DNA from: Roseibium sp.
GTDB taxonomy: Bacteria > Pseudomonadota > Alphaproteobacteria > Rhizobiales > Stappiaceae
Assembly: GCA_017643215.1 (NCBI GenBank)
Contig: JAEPNV010000001.1
Span: forward strand, 124,001-188,000
Length of the DNA: 64,000 bases
Reading direction: 5' to 3'
The number at the start of each line of letters is the position of its first letter. Position 1 is the first letter of the stretch. A program made the translations under genes and the position numbers. The notes under the pieces are model-generated. The model did no database searches and was not told the origin of the DNA. It saw only the letters and a list, made by a program, of their open reading frames with translations. This document shows, one piece after another, positions 1 through 7,332 of this stretch.

Positions 1-31
1 TGGTGGGTGACAGTTAAGCAGGGGGAACGAC

Positions 32-697
32 TTATTCTTCCGTAACAATCCTTTTGTCATCCACGCCCATATCCTTCAGGTTGGACACCATCGCCTCGAC
101 CATCTTCTCGGGCCCGCACACATAAAAGGTCTGGTCGATCGTGCGGATTATCTCGGCAAGCGCCGCCTTGTCGAACTGACCGTGCCGCATTCCGTCACAG
201 TTTTCTTCGCTCAGGGCATAGTCGACCTTTAAGCCAGTCATCCCGTCGAGCTCTTCCTTCAGGATGATGTCCGCGGCGGTTTTATTGCCGAACAGCAGCC
301 TGTGTCCGGAGAGCTCTCCCTTTGCCTCCAGATCTCTCAAAATGGCCAGAAACGGAGTGAGGCCGGCACCTCCGGCGATAAACGTACCGCGTCCCTTGTA
401 GCCAATCGCACCCCAGGCGTCTTCAATGATGAAACGCTCGCCGGGGACAACATCATCGAATTTGTGCGTTACACCGTCATGATCGCGATAGGCCTTGATC
501 GTGAACTCGAGGTGATTGTCTTCGGGCAAGGAGGTAAAAGTGAAAGGACGTGCTTCGTCCTCCCAGTCCGGCCTGTCGATCCGGAGTTCGGTTGCCTGAC
601 CCGGTTCAAAGGAATAGCCGTTGGGGCGTTCGGTCCTGAAGGACCAGACGTTGTGGGTCACTTTGTTTTTCGACAGAATCTTGACCTTGCGGGTCAT
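32..697 (-). CDS. FAD-binding ferredoxin/flavodoxin reductase-like protein
   Basis: Predicted flavin-dependent NAD(P)H oxidoreductase of the ferredoxin-NADP reductase superfamily, about 221 residues, cytoplasmic. The N-terminal half is the FAD-binding barrel with an ARPFTFTS motif (the RxYS/T-type flavin site); the C-terminal half is the nucleotide-binding fold with GGAGLTPFLAIL and a YVCGPEKMVE motif near the end. No ferredoxin, haem or iron-sulfur domain is fused, so it probably feeds electrons to a separate partner. I chose the ATG at 697 because a GGAGGT box lies 7 nt upstream; an earlier in-frame start has no such site. It lies 73 nt downstream of the amidotransferase gene on the same strand and is probably the last gene of that operon. 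Electron acceptor and physiological role are unknown. Confidence 0.85.
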   Translation of the reverse strand: MTRKVKILSKNKVTHNVWSFRTERPNGYSFEPGQATELRIDRPDWEDEARPFTFTSLPEDNHLEFTIKAYRDHDGVTHKFDDVVPGERFIIEDAWGAIGYKGRGTFIAGGAGLTPFLAILRDLEAKGELSGHRLLFGNKTAADIILKEELDGMTGLKVDYALSEENCDGMRHGQFDKAALAEIIRTIDQTFYVCGPEKMVEAMVSNLKDMGVDDKRIVTEE

Positions 698-769
698 GCA
701 ATACCTCCGGATAATTCGGTGAAAGACTGAATGAGTAGCGCGCGGCAACTTGGCGTGCTCAATCCTTAA

Positions 770-1483
770 TTATCCCGCCTTACGGAACTCGAACGGTTCG
801 ACATGTTGGCTTTGCTGTTGCCGGTTCCTGGCGCAATCGGCAAGCCAGCGGAACAGCTGGAGCTGCGCCTTCGAAAAGGGCATGAGTTCGGGATGCCATT
901 GAACTCCGAGCGCATGCTGACCGGAACTGTCCTCTATAGCCTGAACGATGCCGTGTTCGTCGGTGGCACTCACGCGCAGGCCCTTGCCGAGATCCTTGAC
1001 TGATTGATGGTGAAGCGCGTTCACGGCGCACGTCGTTGATCCAAGGATCTTTGCCAGCAAAGACTGGTCGGTGATGCCGATCTGCTTGCGTGGCAGCACG
1101 GTGCGCAGTGTCGGTGCCATTTCAAACACCTCATAGACGTCGGCATGCAGCGTTCCGCCAAGGCTGACATTGATCATCTGTGCCCCGCGGCAAATGCCCA
1201 TGAGAGGCAATCCCAACTTTGCTGCCTGTTTGACGAGACGTGTTTCAAGGGCATCGCGTTCCGGGTCGAGCCGGACGTTGGGCAACAGGTCGCCGCCATA
1301 GAGGGAGGCGCTGATGTCGTCGCCACCACCAACGATAAGAGCGTCGACGTCTTTGATATCAAACGGCCGATTGGGTGTGATGCGCTTGGCGCTGGCGCCT
1401 ACACGCCACAGCGCGAAAGAAATAGCCAGAAAAGACCGCCATCCGCCCCGGGCCGATGTGGAAACGCCAATGAGAGGTTTCAT
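770..1483 (-). CDS. Class I glutamine amidotransferase-like (gamma-glutamyl-GABA hydrolase/PuuD family, peptidase C26)
   Basis: A 237-residue class I glutamine amidotransferase-fold enzyme of the PuuD/peptidase C26 family, which hydrolyses gamma-glutamyl amide bonds. The nucleophile elbow GICRGAQ (Cys about residue 98) and the catalytic His-Glu of QWHPE near the C-terminus are present, and GGGDDISASLYGG is the oxyanion-hole loop. Its start overlaps the amidoligase stop by 4 nt, so the two are translationally coupled. Established genome-context work on amidoligases pairs these two families, and the inference is that one makes and the other cleaves or proof-reads a gamma-glutamyl-type amide. 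The substrate cannot be read from the sequence. Glutathione or puuD-type polyamine catabolism is less likely because no other puu gene is nearby. Confidence 0.88.
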   Translation of the reverse strand: MKPLIGVSTSARGGWRSFLAISFALWRVGASAKRITPNRPFDIKDVDALIVGGGDDISASLYGGDLLPNVRLDPERDALETRLVKQAAKLGLPLMGICRGAQMINVSLGGTLHADVYEVFEMAPTLRTVLPRKQIGITDQSLLAKILGSTTCAVNALHHQSVKDLGKGLRVSATDEHGIVQAIEDSSGQHALGVQWHPELMPFSKAQLQLFRWLADCARNRQQQSQHVEPFEFRKAG

Positions 1484-2442
1484 TTATCCATAACCCGTTT
1501 GATCGCATCGGCTGCAGCGTTGAAAATGCGTTCCTTCCTGTTTTTGGACTGCATGTCTGAAATCCGGCGTAAGAGCGTTGACCTGTCTCTTGCCAGGTCC
1601 TCGACCGCCAACCACCTCTGCCATTCCTGAGAAATGGACCATGAGCTATCGCCGATGCGGGCATCCGGAAGCCGGTAATGAAAGGCTGGCCGGACCGCGG
1701 AAGGGTCGTCGCCAAGCACCGACGCGACAAGGTCGCGGTCTATCGACGCGAGAAGCGGGAACAAGTCGAGCTCCCGGTTCTTGTTGGGGTTTGCCTCGCA
1801 GTAATCTCGGACAAACTCCGGAAAGTCGGGCGAATAAGCGGGGTCAAGGACCTTGTCTTGATACTCCCCCGGATATTGCGCGATGAACGGCAGCAGTTTG
1901 CGCGTTGTGTCCGGATCGATTTGAGTGCGGAGCTCTGGCGCCAAGACCATAAAGGCTTGCAAGATCCGAAGGATTGGTTCGACCTCGCGATCTGCCCACT
2001 CAATGTTCAGGTGCAGGCCGCATGCCAGATGCGGCTGTTCGTTTCCCGTCGCGCCTGCGGTCGCGAGGGCCGCGACAAGGTGATCGACTGTGCTCAGGGC
2101 AGAAACCGGCAGTGGATCGGTCACGAGCTCGGTTGGCACCAAGGCATCGCTGACGTCCCCGGCCCATTCACGGGCTGAACGCTCCAACTTTGACGCATCC
2201 TTGCTGCCGTGCACATATTTGCTGTCGAGTTCAACTCGGAGCTTTCCAAGATCCGAGCATTCGATTTCGAACCGATGAGGGTCGAGTTCAATGACTTGGC
2301 CACCCGTTATCCCATGAAGGACCGACGCGGCCGCCTTCGCGGAAAGCCCTCCAAATTCGACTTCCACGCCGACGCGCCGGTTCGCCGGGTCTTGGCGATC
2401 TTCGCCGTCAGGCTCCATTGTCATATGTTTGGATAAAGTCAT
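1480..2442 (-). CDS. Amidoligase family enzyme (glutamine synthetase-like fold)
   Basis: A 320-residue protein matching the amidoligase family (Pfam Amidoligase_2), ATP-dependent enzymes with a glutamine synthetase-like fold that join an amine to a carboxylate. The diagnostic start RRVGVEVEFGGLS lies near residue 20, and the central CGLHLNIEW supplies further family residues. The ATG at 2442 was chosen over upstream starts because AGGTG sits 5 nt before it. It heads an operon with the class I amidotransferase (4-nt overlap) and probably the flavin reductase. A perfect EcfG-type promoter ends about 26 nt upstream, so the operon should respond to general stress. The product could be a modified peptide, a polyamine conjugate or an osmolyte; nothing in the sequence decides between these. 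Confidence 0.85.
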   Translation of the reverse strand: MTLSKHMTMEPDGEDRQDPANRRVGVEVEFGGLSAKAAASVLHGITGGQVIELDPHRFEIECSDLGKLRVELDSKYVHGSKDASKLERSAREWAGDVSDALVPTELVTDPLPVSALSTVDHLVAALATAGATGNEQPHLACGLHLNIEWADREVEPILRILQAFMVLAPELRTQIDPDTTRKLLPFIAQYPGEYQDKVLDPAYSPDFPEFVRDYCEANPNKNRELDLFPLLASIDRDLVASVLGDDPSAVRPAFHYRLPDARIGDSSWSISQEWQRWLAVEDLARDRSTLLRRISDMQSKNRKERIFNAAADAIKRVMDK

Positions 2443-2467
2443 TTTTTCACCTGTTGCTCGACAGGCA

Positions 2468-2492
2468 AACGGGTGGGGGACGGTTTGGTTCC
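2468..2492 (-). promoter_or_regulatory. EcfG-type promoter for the amidoligase operon
   Basis: On the minus strand GGAAC (2492-2488) is followed by 16 nt and CGTT (2471-2468), an exact match to the alphaproteobacterial EcfG consensus. The expected transcript start near 2461 gives a leader of about 20 nt to the amidoligase ATG. Confidence 0.85.
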
Positions 2493-2570
2493 CGATTTGA
2501 CGAGTTGATACGTGCGTGCATCTGCGAACTGCGGCCACGAGCTAAAAAGCCGGAGCGGTTTCGGCGAAAT

Positions 2571-2595
2571 GGAACTTTGGCTGTTTGTCGGCGTT
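2571..2595 (+). promoter_or_regulatory. EcfG-type promoter for the Crp/Fnr regulator gene
   Basis: GGAAC (2571-2575), 16 nt, then CGTT (2592-2595): an exact EcfG consensus pointing right. It lies about 134 nt upstream of the Crp/Fnr-family start and back-to-back with the amidoligase promoter. Confidence 0.8.
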
Positions 2596-2728
2596 GTTGA
2601 AGAGTTGGTGTCGCGTGGAGCTGCGGAATGTCCGGCAGAGAGATGGCATGACGATTTCCCGATCGTTCAGCCGAACCGAATCAATGGCAGGCGGACACTA
2701 AAAACTGGACAACCCGGAGATCTCGTGG

Positions 2729-3475
2729 ATGGCCGAAAACCTGACTTTTCAAACCAAATGTCACGCATGCCCGCTTCGCAAGAGCGACACGTTCCGGCCC
2801 TTCGACGACAAAGAACTGAACTTTATTTCGAAATTCAAGACAGGCGAGCTGACTGTCGATGCGGGATCGACAATCATTTTGGAAGACAACAAGACGCCGC
2901 ATGTTTACACCATCCTGGACGGCTGGGCGTTTCGCCACACGTCTCTGGTGGACGGAAGTCGTCAGGTTCTCAATTTTGCGTTGCCTGGAGACCTTGTTGG
3001 TCTGCAACTGGCGATCATGAACGAGATGCAACACACTGTTACGGCCCTGACCGACACGACCCTTTGTGTCTTTCAGAAAGACAAAGTCTGGTCTGTTTTC
3101 AAGGACTACCCCGGGCTTGCCTATTCGATGACCTGGATGGCTTCTCGCGAGGAGCAGCTGATCGACGGTCACCTGTTGAGTCTTGGCCGCCGAAATGCAC
3201 AAGAGCGCCTGGCCTATCTCCTGCTTCATCTGCATGACCGCGCGGAGACGGTTGGCTATGCGAGGAATCAGGCCTTTGATGCGCCATTTACGCAGGCACA
3301 TCTTTCAGATGCCCTTGGCATTACGCCCGTGCATACCAACCGCACAATCCGGGCACTTCAGAATGACAATCTCTTCAGTTGGGAGCGGGGCCGAATTCGT
3401 ATTTTGAACCGGAAAGGCATGGAAGACCTTGCCGCCTACGAAAGAGATATCAAGACGCAGCGTCCGTTGCTGTGA
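2729..3475 (+). CDS. Crp/Fnr family transcriptional regulator
   Basis: A 248-residue Crp/Fnr-type DNA-binding regulator. Residues about 20-145 form the cyclic-nucleotide-binding-like beta-barrel, followed by the dimerisation helix and a C-terminal winged helix (FTQAHLSDALGITPVHTNRTIRAL, about residues 187-210, is the helix-turn-helix region; quoted in parts: SDALGITPVHTNR). An N-terminal CHAC pair (Cys11, Cys14) precedes a PLR motif seen in many alphaproteobacterial FnrN/FixK-like proteins, but the four-cysteine set needed for an FNR [4Fe-4S] cluster is not complete, so oxygen sensing is uncertain. GGAG lies 9 nt before the ATG. It is transcribed divergently from the amidoligase operon from its own EcfG promoter, suggesting a secondary regulator within the stress response. 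Confidence 0.9.
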   Translation: MAENLTFQTKCHACPLRKSDTFRPFDDKELNFISKFKTGELTVDAGSTIILEDNKTPHVYTILDGWAFRHTSLVDGSRQVLNFALPGDLVGLQLAIMNEMQHTVTALTDTTLCVFQKDKVWSVFKDYPGLAYSMTWMASREEQLIDGHLLSLGRRNAQERLAYLLLHLHDRAETVGYARNQAFDAPFTQAHLSDALGITPVHTNRTIRALQNDNLFSWERGRIRILNRKGMEDLAAYERDIKTQRPLL

Positions 3476-3504
3476 AACTGGGTGGTTGACGGGGCCACGC
3501 GGGC

Positions 3505-3897
3505 TTATGTGCCGCGTCTTGACTCTTCTGAGATAAGCTCTCGGATCTGATCTTTCGTATAGGGCTTGCTGAGCACAGTCTGATCCTTGAAAGCCGCTGG
3601 AAGATCGTCGGTATCGCTGTAGCCGCTCGCGAAGACAAAACGGGTGCCGCGGTCAAGCAGGATTTCTGCAAATTTCAGACTGGTCTCGTCGCCGATCTTC
3701 ACATCCAGAATGACGAAGCTGTAGATATGGCTTGCCAGGGATTCAATGCCCTCTGAGAGACTGGTCAGCACTTTCACCGGCGCAAATCCCAGATCCTCAA
3801 GCATGGTTTGTGTGTCCAGGGCGATTATCGGATTGTCCTCAACCACAAGCGCTGGTCCGAGTTCGGCTTTTCCGGAGGCGTCTCTCTCTACTTTCAC
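3505..3897 (-). CDS. Single-domain response regulator, SdrG-like (FATGUY-type)
   Basis: A 130-residue stand-alone receiver domain with no output domain. The phospho-acceptor Asp is in FVILDVKIG (about residue 66), the acidic pair is in VVEDN (about residues 19-22) and the conserved Lys in LSKPYT (about residue 111). The segment FASGYSD matches the FATGUY pattern of single-domain regulators that work in alphaproteobacterial general stress signalling, such as SdrG of Sphingomonas. It lies convergent with the Crp/Fnr gene and 9 kb from phyR. The likely role is phosphate relay or modulation between HWE kinases and PhyR, an inference from the motif and context. No EcfG promoter was found upstream of it. 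Confidence 0.88.
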   Translation of the reverse strand: MKVERDASGKAELGPALVVEDNPIIALDTQTMLEDLGFAPVKVLTSLSEGIESLASHIYSFVILDVKIGDETSLKFAEILLDRGTRFVFASGYSDTDDLPAAFKDQTVLSKPYTKDQIRELISEESRRGT

Positions 3898-4075
3898 TTT
3901 AGTCTGACCTCACACGCACCTATTGCTTCAGACAATCGCATAGGCTCAGAGAATGCGCATTAACATTTGTTATAAAGCGCAGGCAAAAAGGAGTTAGTGG
4001 TCCGATATTTGGCCGAAAAAGATTCTTTTTGAAACCATTTCTTAATTTGCGCGTTTACCCGGCGGAGGTATCGAT

Positions 4076-4375
4076 ATGATTACTTTTCGCAAACGTCGTT
4101 TCGCGGCCAATACAACGGCGGCGCTGGGAACGGTTTTCTTGGCGAGCGCCTTGTCGGCTGGCACATTAGTCCGGGATGAGGACGGATCGGATGCGGATTC
4201 AACTGAAGCTGTGTCCGTGGTGAAGCAGGTTGAGCCATCCGCGAGAAAGGGCGACCTTAAAATCGACCTTGCGGACGTGCACAGCCGTCCCATCAGATGC
4301 GTTTCGAAATTTCGTGAGACCACTTGTACGGGGTGGCCTTTGTCTCACGGGATGATCGCGTTGAACGAAAAGTAA
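4076..4375 (+). CDS. Small secreted or membrane-anchored hypothetical protein
   Basis: A 99-residue protein I do not recognise. Positively charged residues 1-9 are followed by a hydrophobic stretch to about residue 30 (TTAALGTVFLASALSAG), which fits a signal peptide or single N-terminal anchor. The mature part is acidic, then ends with two cysteines (CVSKFRETTC), which could form a disulfide in the periplasm. GGAGG lies 8 nt before the ATG, and a strong terminator follows 15 nt after the stop, so it is a monocistronic unit. No EcfG promoter is visible upstream. It is supported by the ribosome-binding site and terminator rather than by homology. Confidence 0.65.
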   Translation: MITFRKRRFAANTTAALGTVFLASALSAGTLVRDEDGSDADSTEAVSVVKQVEPSARKGDLKIDLADVHSRPIRCVSKFRETTCTGWPLSHGMIALNEK

Positions 4376-4390
4376 TCCAAGCGTACCAAA

Positions 4391-4416
4391 AGCCGCTCTT
4401 TCAGAGCGGCTTTTTT
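4391..4416 (+). terminator. Rho-independent terminator after the small secreted protein gene
   Basis: A 9-bp perfect stem (4391-4399 with 4403-4411) with a 3-nt loop is followed by a run of T to 4416. Confidence 0.9.
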
Positions 4417-4695
4417 ATGCCCATTTAAGCGCTTCAGTCCCACCTTCTACGTTTTCTTGTCAGTCTCCAGCCGGCACCGGGTTCTTTTTGGACAGGACTT
4501 ACCTGGGTCGAGATATGAGCTGAGGGCGAAAAACGGGAACAGCGTTTCCATTGCGCATTTGGGAATTGCGGTGTTCTAGTCTTGCCCAAAAAAGAACGTT
4601 CGGCCTCAGCGCAAAAAGCTCAGGAAAGCGGCTGTGGTGCGTGAAGCCGTGTTTGTTAGGACCTCTTGGACGGCGATGGTAATGGCCGTTCGTGC

Positions 4696-5784
4696 TCATG
4701 CGGTGGCCTGATGATTTCCCAACATTTCGAAAACAGTTGCTGCGGTCAACAGCAGGGGCAAGGCGACAAAACCACCAACCGGTCCCCACAACCAGATCCA
4801 GAACGCGATTGTCAAAAACACGAGAAACGGGTTGAGCGTCATCGTGCGCCCTAGAACCAACGGGGTCACAATCTGCGCCTCGATCAGATTCAGGGAAAGA
4901 TACACCAGGGGAGGCAACAGAATTGCATATGCGGTGTCGCCAACGGCCAGGCCGACGCCGGTCATCACCAAGACCATCAGTGCTGGCCCAATATAAATGA
5001 CATAGTTGAGCATGCCGGCCAGGACGCCCCATAGAAGCGGCGAAGGTATTCCAATCAGCCACATGGCAAGCGAAACGGTTGTACCAAGCCCGATATTCAC
5101 GAGCGTGATGGAAAAAAGGTAGGTCGACAGACGCGCCTCAATGGTCCGGACAGCCGTCGCGATGCGACGCCGCCTCTCGCTGTCAGACGATAACTCCATT
5201 GCCGATTTCATCAGTCGAGGCCGCGTCAAAATGAAAAAATAGAGGCTCGCCAGAAACAGGATCATTTGGGCGACAAAAGTGGGGGCAAAATAGAAAACAC
5301 TTTCCACCGGAGACGTGTCGTCCACACTGACCTGCATGCCACCGGACTGACCCATGGCATTGCGCAGTTCTTCCTGCAAACTGCTGATGGAAGTGAACAT
5401 CCCTTGCCAGGTTATCAACTGGCTCTGCAGGCGGGCCCAGATTAACGGAAGTTTGTCGAGCCAATCCGATAGGGGAACGACAAATGCGGCGCCGGCACTG
5501 AGTATCAGCAGGACAAACAGCATCACCATGAGGCCGGCGGATATCCAGGACGACACACCGATCCGGCCCAGGCGATCGGCCGCAGGTCCGAAAATCGAAC
5601 CGACAACAATGGAAAGGCAAACGGGGGCGAAAATCACCTGGCCCACATCCAGTGCCGTCGCGAGCGCAATTGCCGCGATGATAACAAGCGAAGCACGTAT
5701 TGCTGGATCGGCGGAAACGAAAAGGCCAGCGCGTTCTGTTGCGCGCTGACTGGGTTGAGACGGAGGAATCGACTGAGGGGTCAT
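4696..5784 (-). CDS. AI-2E family transporter (PerM/YdiK-like permease)
   Basis: A 362-residue inner-membrane protein of the AI-2E transporter family (COG0628). The usual eight-TM pattern is visible: an N-terminal pair of segments (ASLVIIAAIALATALDVG onward), a soluble central part about residues 120-200, and a C-terminal block with GVLAGMLNYVIYIGP and LVLGRTMTLNPFLVF, typical family signatures. Family members export diverse substrates, including Na+ for proton exchange; autoinducer export is not assumed here. I chose the ATG at 5784 because GGAG lies 6 nt upstream; the open frame continues further upstream without a convincing start. It lies in a cluster of membrane stress genes reading left, but no EcfG promoter was found immediately upstream. 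Confidence 0.88.
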   Translation of the reverse strand: MTPQSIPPSQPSQRATERAGLFVSADPAIRASLVIIAAIALATALDVGQVIFAPVCLSIVVGSIFGPAADRLGRIGVSSWISAGLMVMLFVLLILSAGAAFVVPLSDWLDKLPLIWARLQSQLITWQGMFTSISSLQEELRNAMGQSGGMQVSVDDTSPVESVFYFAPTFVAQMILFLASLYFFILTRPRLMKSAMELSSDSERRRRIATAVRTIEARLSTYLFSITLVNIGLGTTVSLAMWLIGIPSPLLWGVLAGMLNYVIYIGPALMVLVMTGVGLAVGDTAYAILLPPLVYLSLNLIEAQIVTPLVLGRTMTLNPFLVFLTIAFWIWLWGPVGGFVALPLLLTAATVFEMLGNHQATA

Positions 5785-5833
5785 GGTGCGCTCCGGCGCC
5801 GGAATCGCCCCATTGAATGGGCAGCCGTCGCGC

Positions 5834-6259
5834 CTAGTCAGTATCCGTTTCGCCGGTGGCCTGTGCCGCCAGAAATGCGAGCCCTCCAAGGGCTGCTACC
5901 GCCAGCAGGCTCTTGCGGTTGGCAAGTTGCGGCAAGATCGAAATGGCCGCGGCCGCCGTCAGGCGCTGGGCAGCTTGACGCTTGGCGTTTCTGCGGCGAT
6001 GGCGCCGCTTCAAAACGTGCAAAACAAGCAGAACTGCGCCACCGGCTGCCGCCATTGCAACGGCGATTGCAAGGGCGGAAAACGCAGGGCCGACCACCGT
6101 TGCAAAATAGATTCCTATTGCGGCAACGCCGGCCACGTAGGCAGTGCCGAAGCAAACGCCCGCGCTAGCCGACAAGAGAGCATTGCGCTTGGTGCGGCGG
6201 ACCATCCCGCGAACGTCGCGCGTGGCCGCCGACACCGCCAATGGCAGTGCGCGCAACAT
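5834..6259 (-). CDS. Small multi-pass membrane protein downstream of the DUF883 gene
   Basis: A 141-residue protein with two hydrophobic hairpin segments (about residues 30-82) followed by a very basic stretch KRRHRRRNAKR, then a C-terminal hydrophobic segment (LLAVAALGGLAFLAAQA). It resembles small stress-induced membrane proteins in alphaproteobacteria but I cannot name a family. Its ATG shares one base with the stop of the DUF883 reading frame (TGATG), indicating translational coupling and a shared envelope role. The EcfG-like promoter at 6720-6744 could drive both genes. Confidence 0.7.
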   Translation of the reverse strand: MLRALPLAVSAATRDVRGMVRRTKRNALLSASAGVCFGTAYVAGVAAIGIYFATVVGPAFSALAIAVAMAAAGGAVLLVLHVLKRRHRRRNAKRQAAQRLTAAAAISILPQLANRKSLLAVAALGGLAFLAAQATGETDTD

Positions 6260-6603
6260 CAGCGGCGCACCAGGGCAGCGACCAGAAAGCCGATCCCGGC
6301 GGCGATACCCAGTGATTGCAGGGGATGGCGGCGGACCTCAGCGGTGAGGGCGCGTTCGTAGCCCTTCAGTTCGGCGGTGAGATCGTTGAGCGCGTCCTGG
6401 GACATCTGCGTCAAGTCCTGGCCAGCAGCAGAAGCGCGGGCCTTCTATTCATCCCCCTTGCCGGCACTGTAATTTTTCAGCGAGCCGGCGAGAGCGGAAA
6501 TATCCTCTCGAATGCGCTTGATGTTTGCCTCGATTTCGCTTGCACTCACGGTGTCGTTGGCGGCTTTGGCCGATGATGCGGTTGCGGTTTTGGCGGTTGC
6601 CAT
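6259..6603 (-). pseudogene. DUF883/ElaB/YqjD family gene interrupted by one in-frame amber codon
   Basis: Read through the stop at 6445-6447 (TAG on the minus strand), the frame encodes about 113 residues plus the codon: a Thr/Ala-rich head, a helix EANIKRIREDISALAGSL, then after the amber KARASAAGQDLTQMSQDAL, and the classic C-terminal RRHPLQSLGIAAGIGFLVAA and RR tail that inserts in the inner membrane. ElaB/YqjD proteins bind ribosomes at the membrane in stationary phase. The two parts are in the same frame, so this is a single-codon nonsense change, not a frameshift. The ATG at 6603 has GGGAG 7 nt upstream. Without readthrough only a 52-residue soluble fragment without the anchor is made. 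It could be a recent pseudogene, a sequencing error or regulated readthrough. Confidence 0.8.
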
Positions 6604-6719
6604 CTCCATGCTCCCATATGTCAGTTGGTCAAGTCGCCGGTGCGGCACCGGCAATGTCACAAGGCGGACGAAGGCCGTTCCTCGCCCGCAAATGCCGGCT
6701 GCCTGCCGGTCGACCAGTA

Positions 6720-6744
6720 AACTTGGCCGGACGGATTTGGTTCC
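6720..6744 (-). promoter_or_regulatory. Probable EcfG-type promoter for the DUF883 gene
   Basis: On the minus strand GGAAC (6744-6740), 16 nt, then AGTT (6723-6720), one base off the CGTT consensus. It lies about 117 nt upstream of the DUF883 start. Confidence 0.55.
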
Positions 6745-6775
6745 GCGGATTGATCAGAAAATTGCGCTTTGCGCT

Positions 6776-7033
6776 TCAATGCCGCAGTGCGGCAATGAGC
6801 TCCGATTTGGTCATGGAAGACCGTCCGTCGATATCAAGTTCCTGTGCACGCTCATACAGGTCATCTTTCGTCCATTCTTCATAGGGCGGTGCCTTGCGGC
6901 CTTGCTTGGACGGTGCTTGCGCATCGTTGGCTTGGGCATTCGCGATCCGGGCAGACTTGGACTTGCTGTGACCCTTTTCCCTCAAAGCTTCGTAAGTTTC
7001 CTCATTTTTTACAGTGGGATGTTTCCTGCTCAT
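6776..7033 (-). CDS. Small Rho_N/SAP-like domain protein (DUF7218-type)
   Basis: An 85-residue, highly charged protein. The N-terminal half (KNEETYEALREKGHSKSKSA) matches the small ChaB-like/DUF7218 stress proteins, and the C-terminal 35 residues (WTKDDLYERAQELDIDGRSS then MTKSELIAAL) form the helix-extended-loop-helix seen in Rho N-terminal and SAP domains that bind nucleic acid. It starts within the last codons of the DUF2945 gene (4-nt overlap), so the two are coupled. Such proteins are commonly found with DUF2945, CsbD and Dps genes in stress clusters. A nucleic-acid-binding role is inferred from the fold only. Confidence 0.8.
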   Translation of the reverse strand: MSRKHPTVKNEETYEALREKGHSKSKSARIANAQANDAQAPSKQGRKAPPYEEWTKDDLYERAQELDIDGRSSMTKSELIAALRH

Positions 7034-7275
7034 GCGTTCGTATTCCTGCGTGATGGTTCCAGTTCTGTTTCGGATTTCAGCACCATGTCGCCGTCATCCT
7101 GACGGAGCGTGTAGGCGGGCTGATCCGGACTGGCGGTTCGCTTGACCTCTGTCCCCTTGATCGAAAGGCAAACATCTTCCGTGTGAATTGAGACGATCTG
7201 CGCCTCGCCCCTGCCTGCGCCCCAATTCCAGGCGACCCGGTCGCCAACTGCGAATTCTGATTTCTGTCTGGCCAT
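7030..7275 (-). CDS. DUF2945 (HVA1 TUDOR-like) small protein
   Basis: An 81-residue protein of the DUF2945 or hypervirulence-associated TUDOR-domain family. The signature is VGDRVAWNWGAGRGEAQIV near the start, then a small beta-barrel, ending with YTLRQDDGDMVLKSETEL. A good Shine-Dalgarno AGGAG lies just before the ATG. It overlaps the Rho_N-like gene by 4 nt and begins 57 nt after the gdhA stop, so transcription from the gdhA promoter may extend into it. The molecular function of the family is unknown; TUDOR-like barrels often bind proteins or nucleic acids. Confidence 0.85.
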   Translation of the reverse strand: MARQKSEFAVGDRVAWNWGAGRGEAQIVSIHTEDVCLSIKGTEVKRTASPDQPAYTLRQDDGDMVLKSETELEPSRRNTNA

Positions 7276-7332
7276 GCTGTTTCTCCTTTCGGCCCGCGTG
7301 TAATCGGCGCTGAGGAATTTGTGAGGGGGTCG

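Noticed and set aside
2729..3475. Crp/Fnr protein as a true oxygen-sensing FNR
   Set aside because: Only two N-terminal cysteines in CHAC form and one internal cysteine are present, so the four-ligand set is incomplete.
4499..5062. Minus-strand open frame overlapping the end of the AI-2E transporter
   Set aside because: It is in another frame of a well-supported transporter gene and has no family match or ribosome-binding site.
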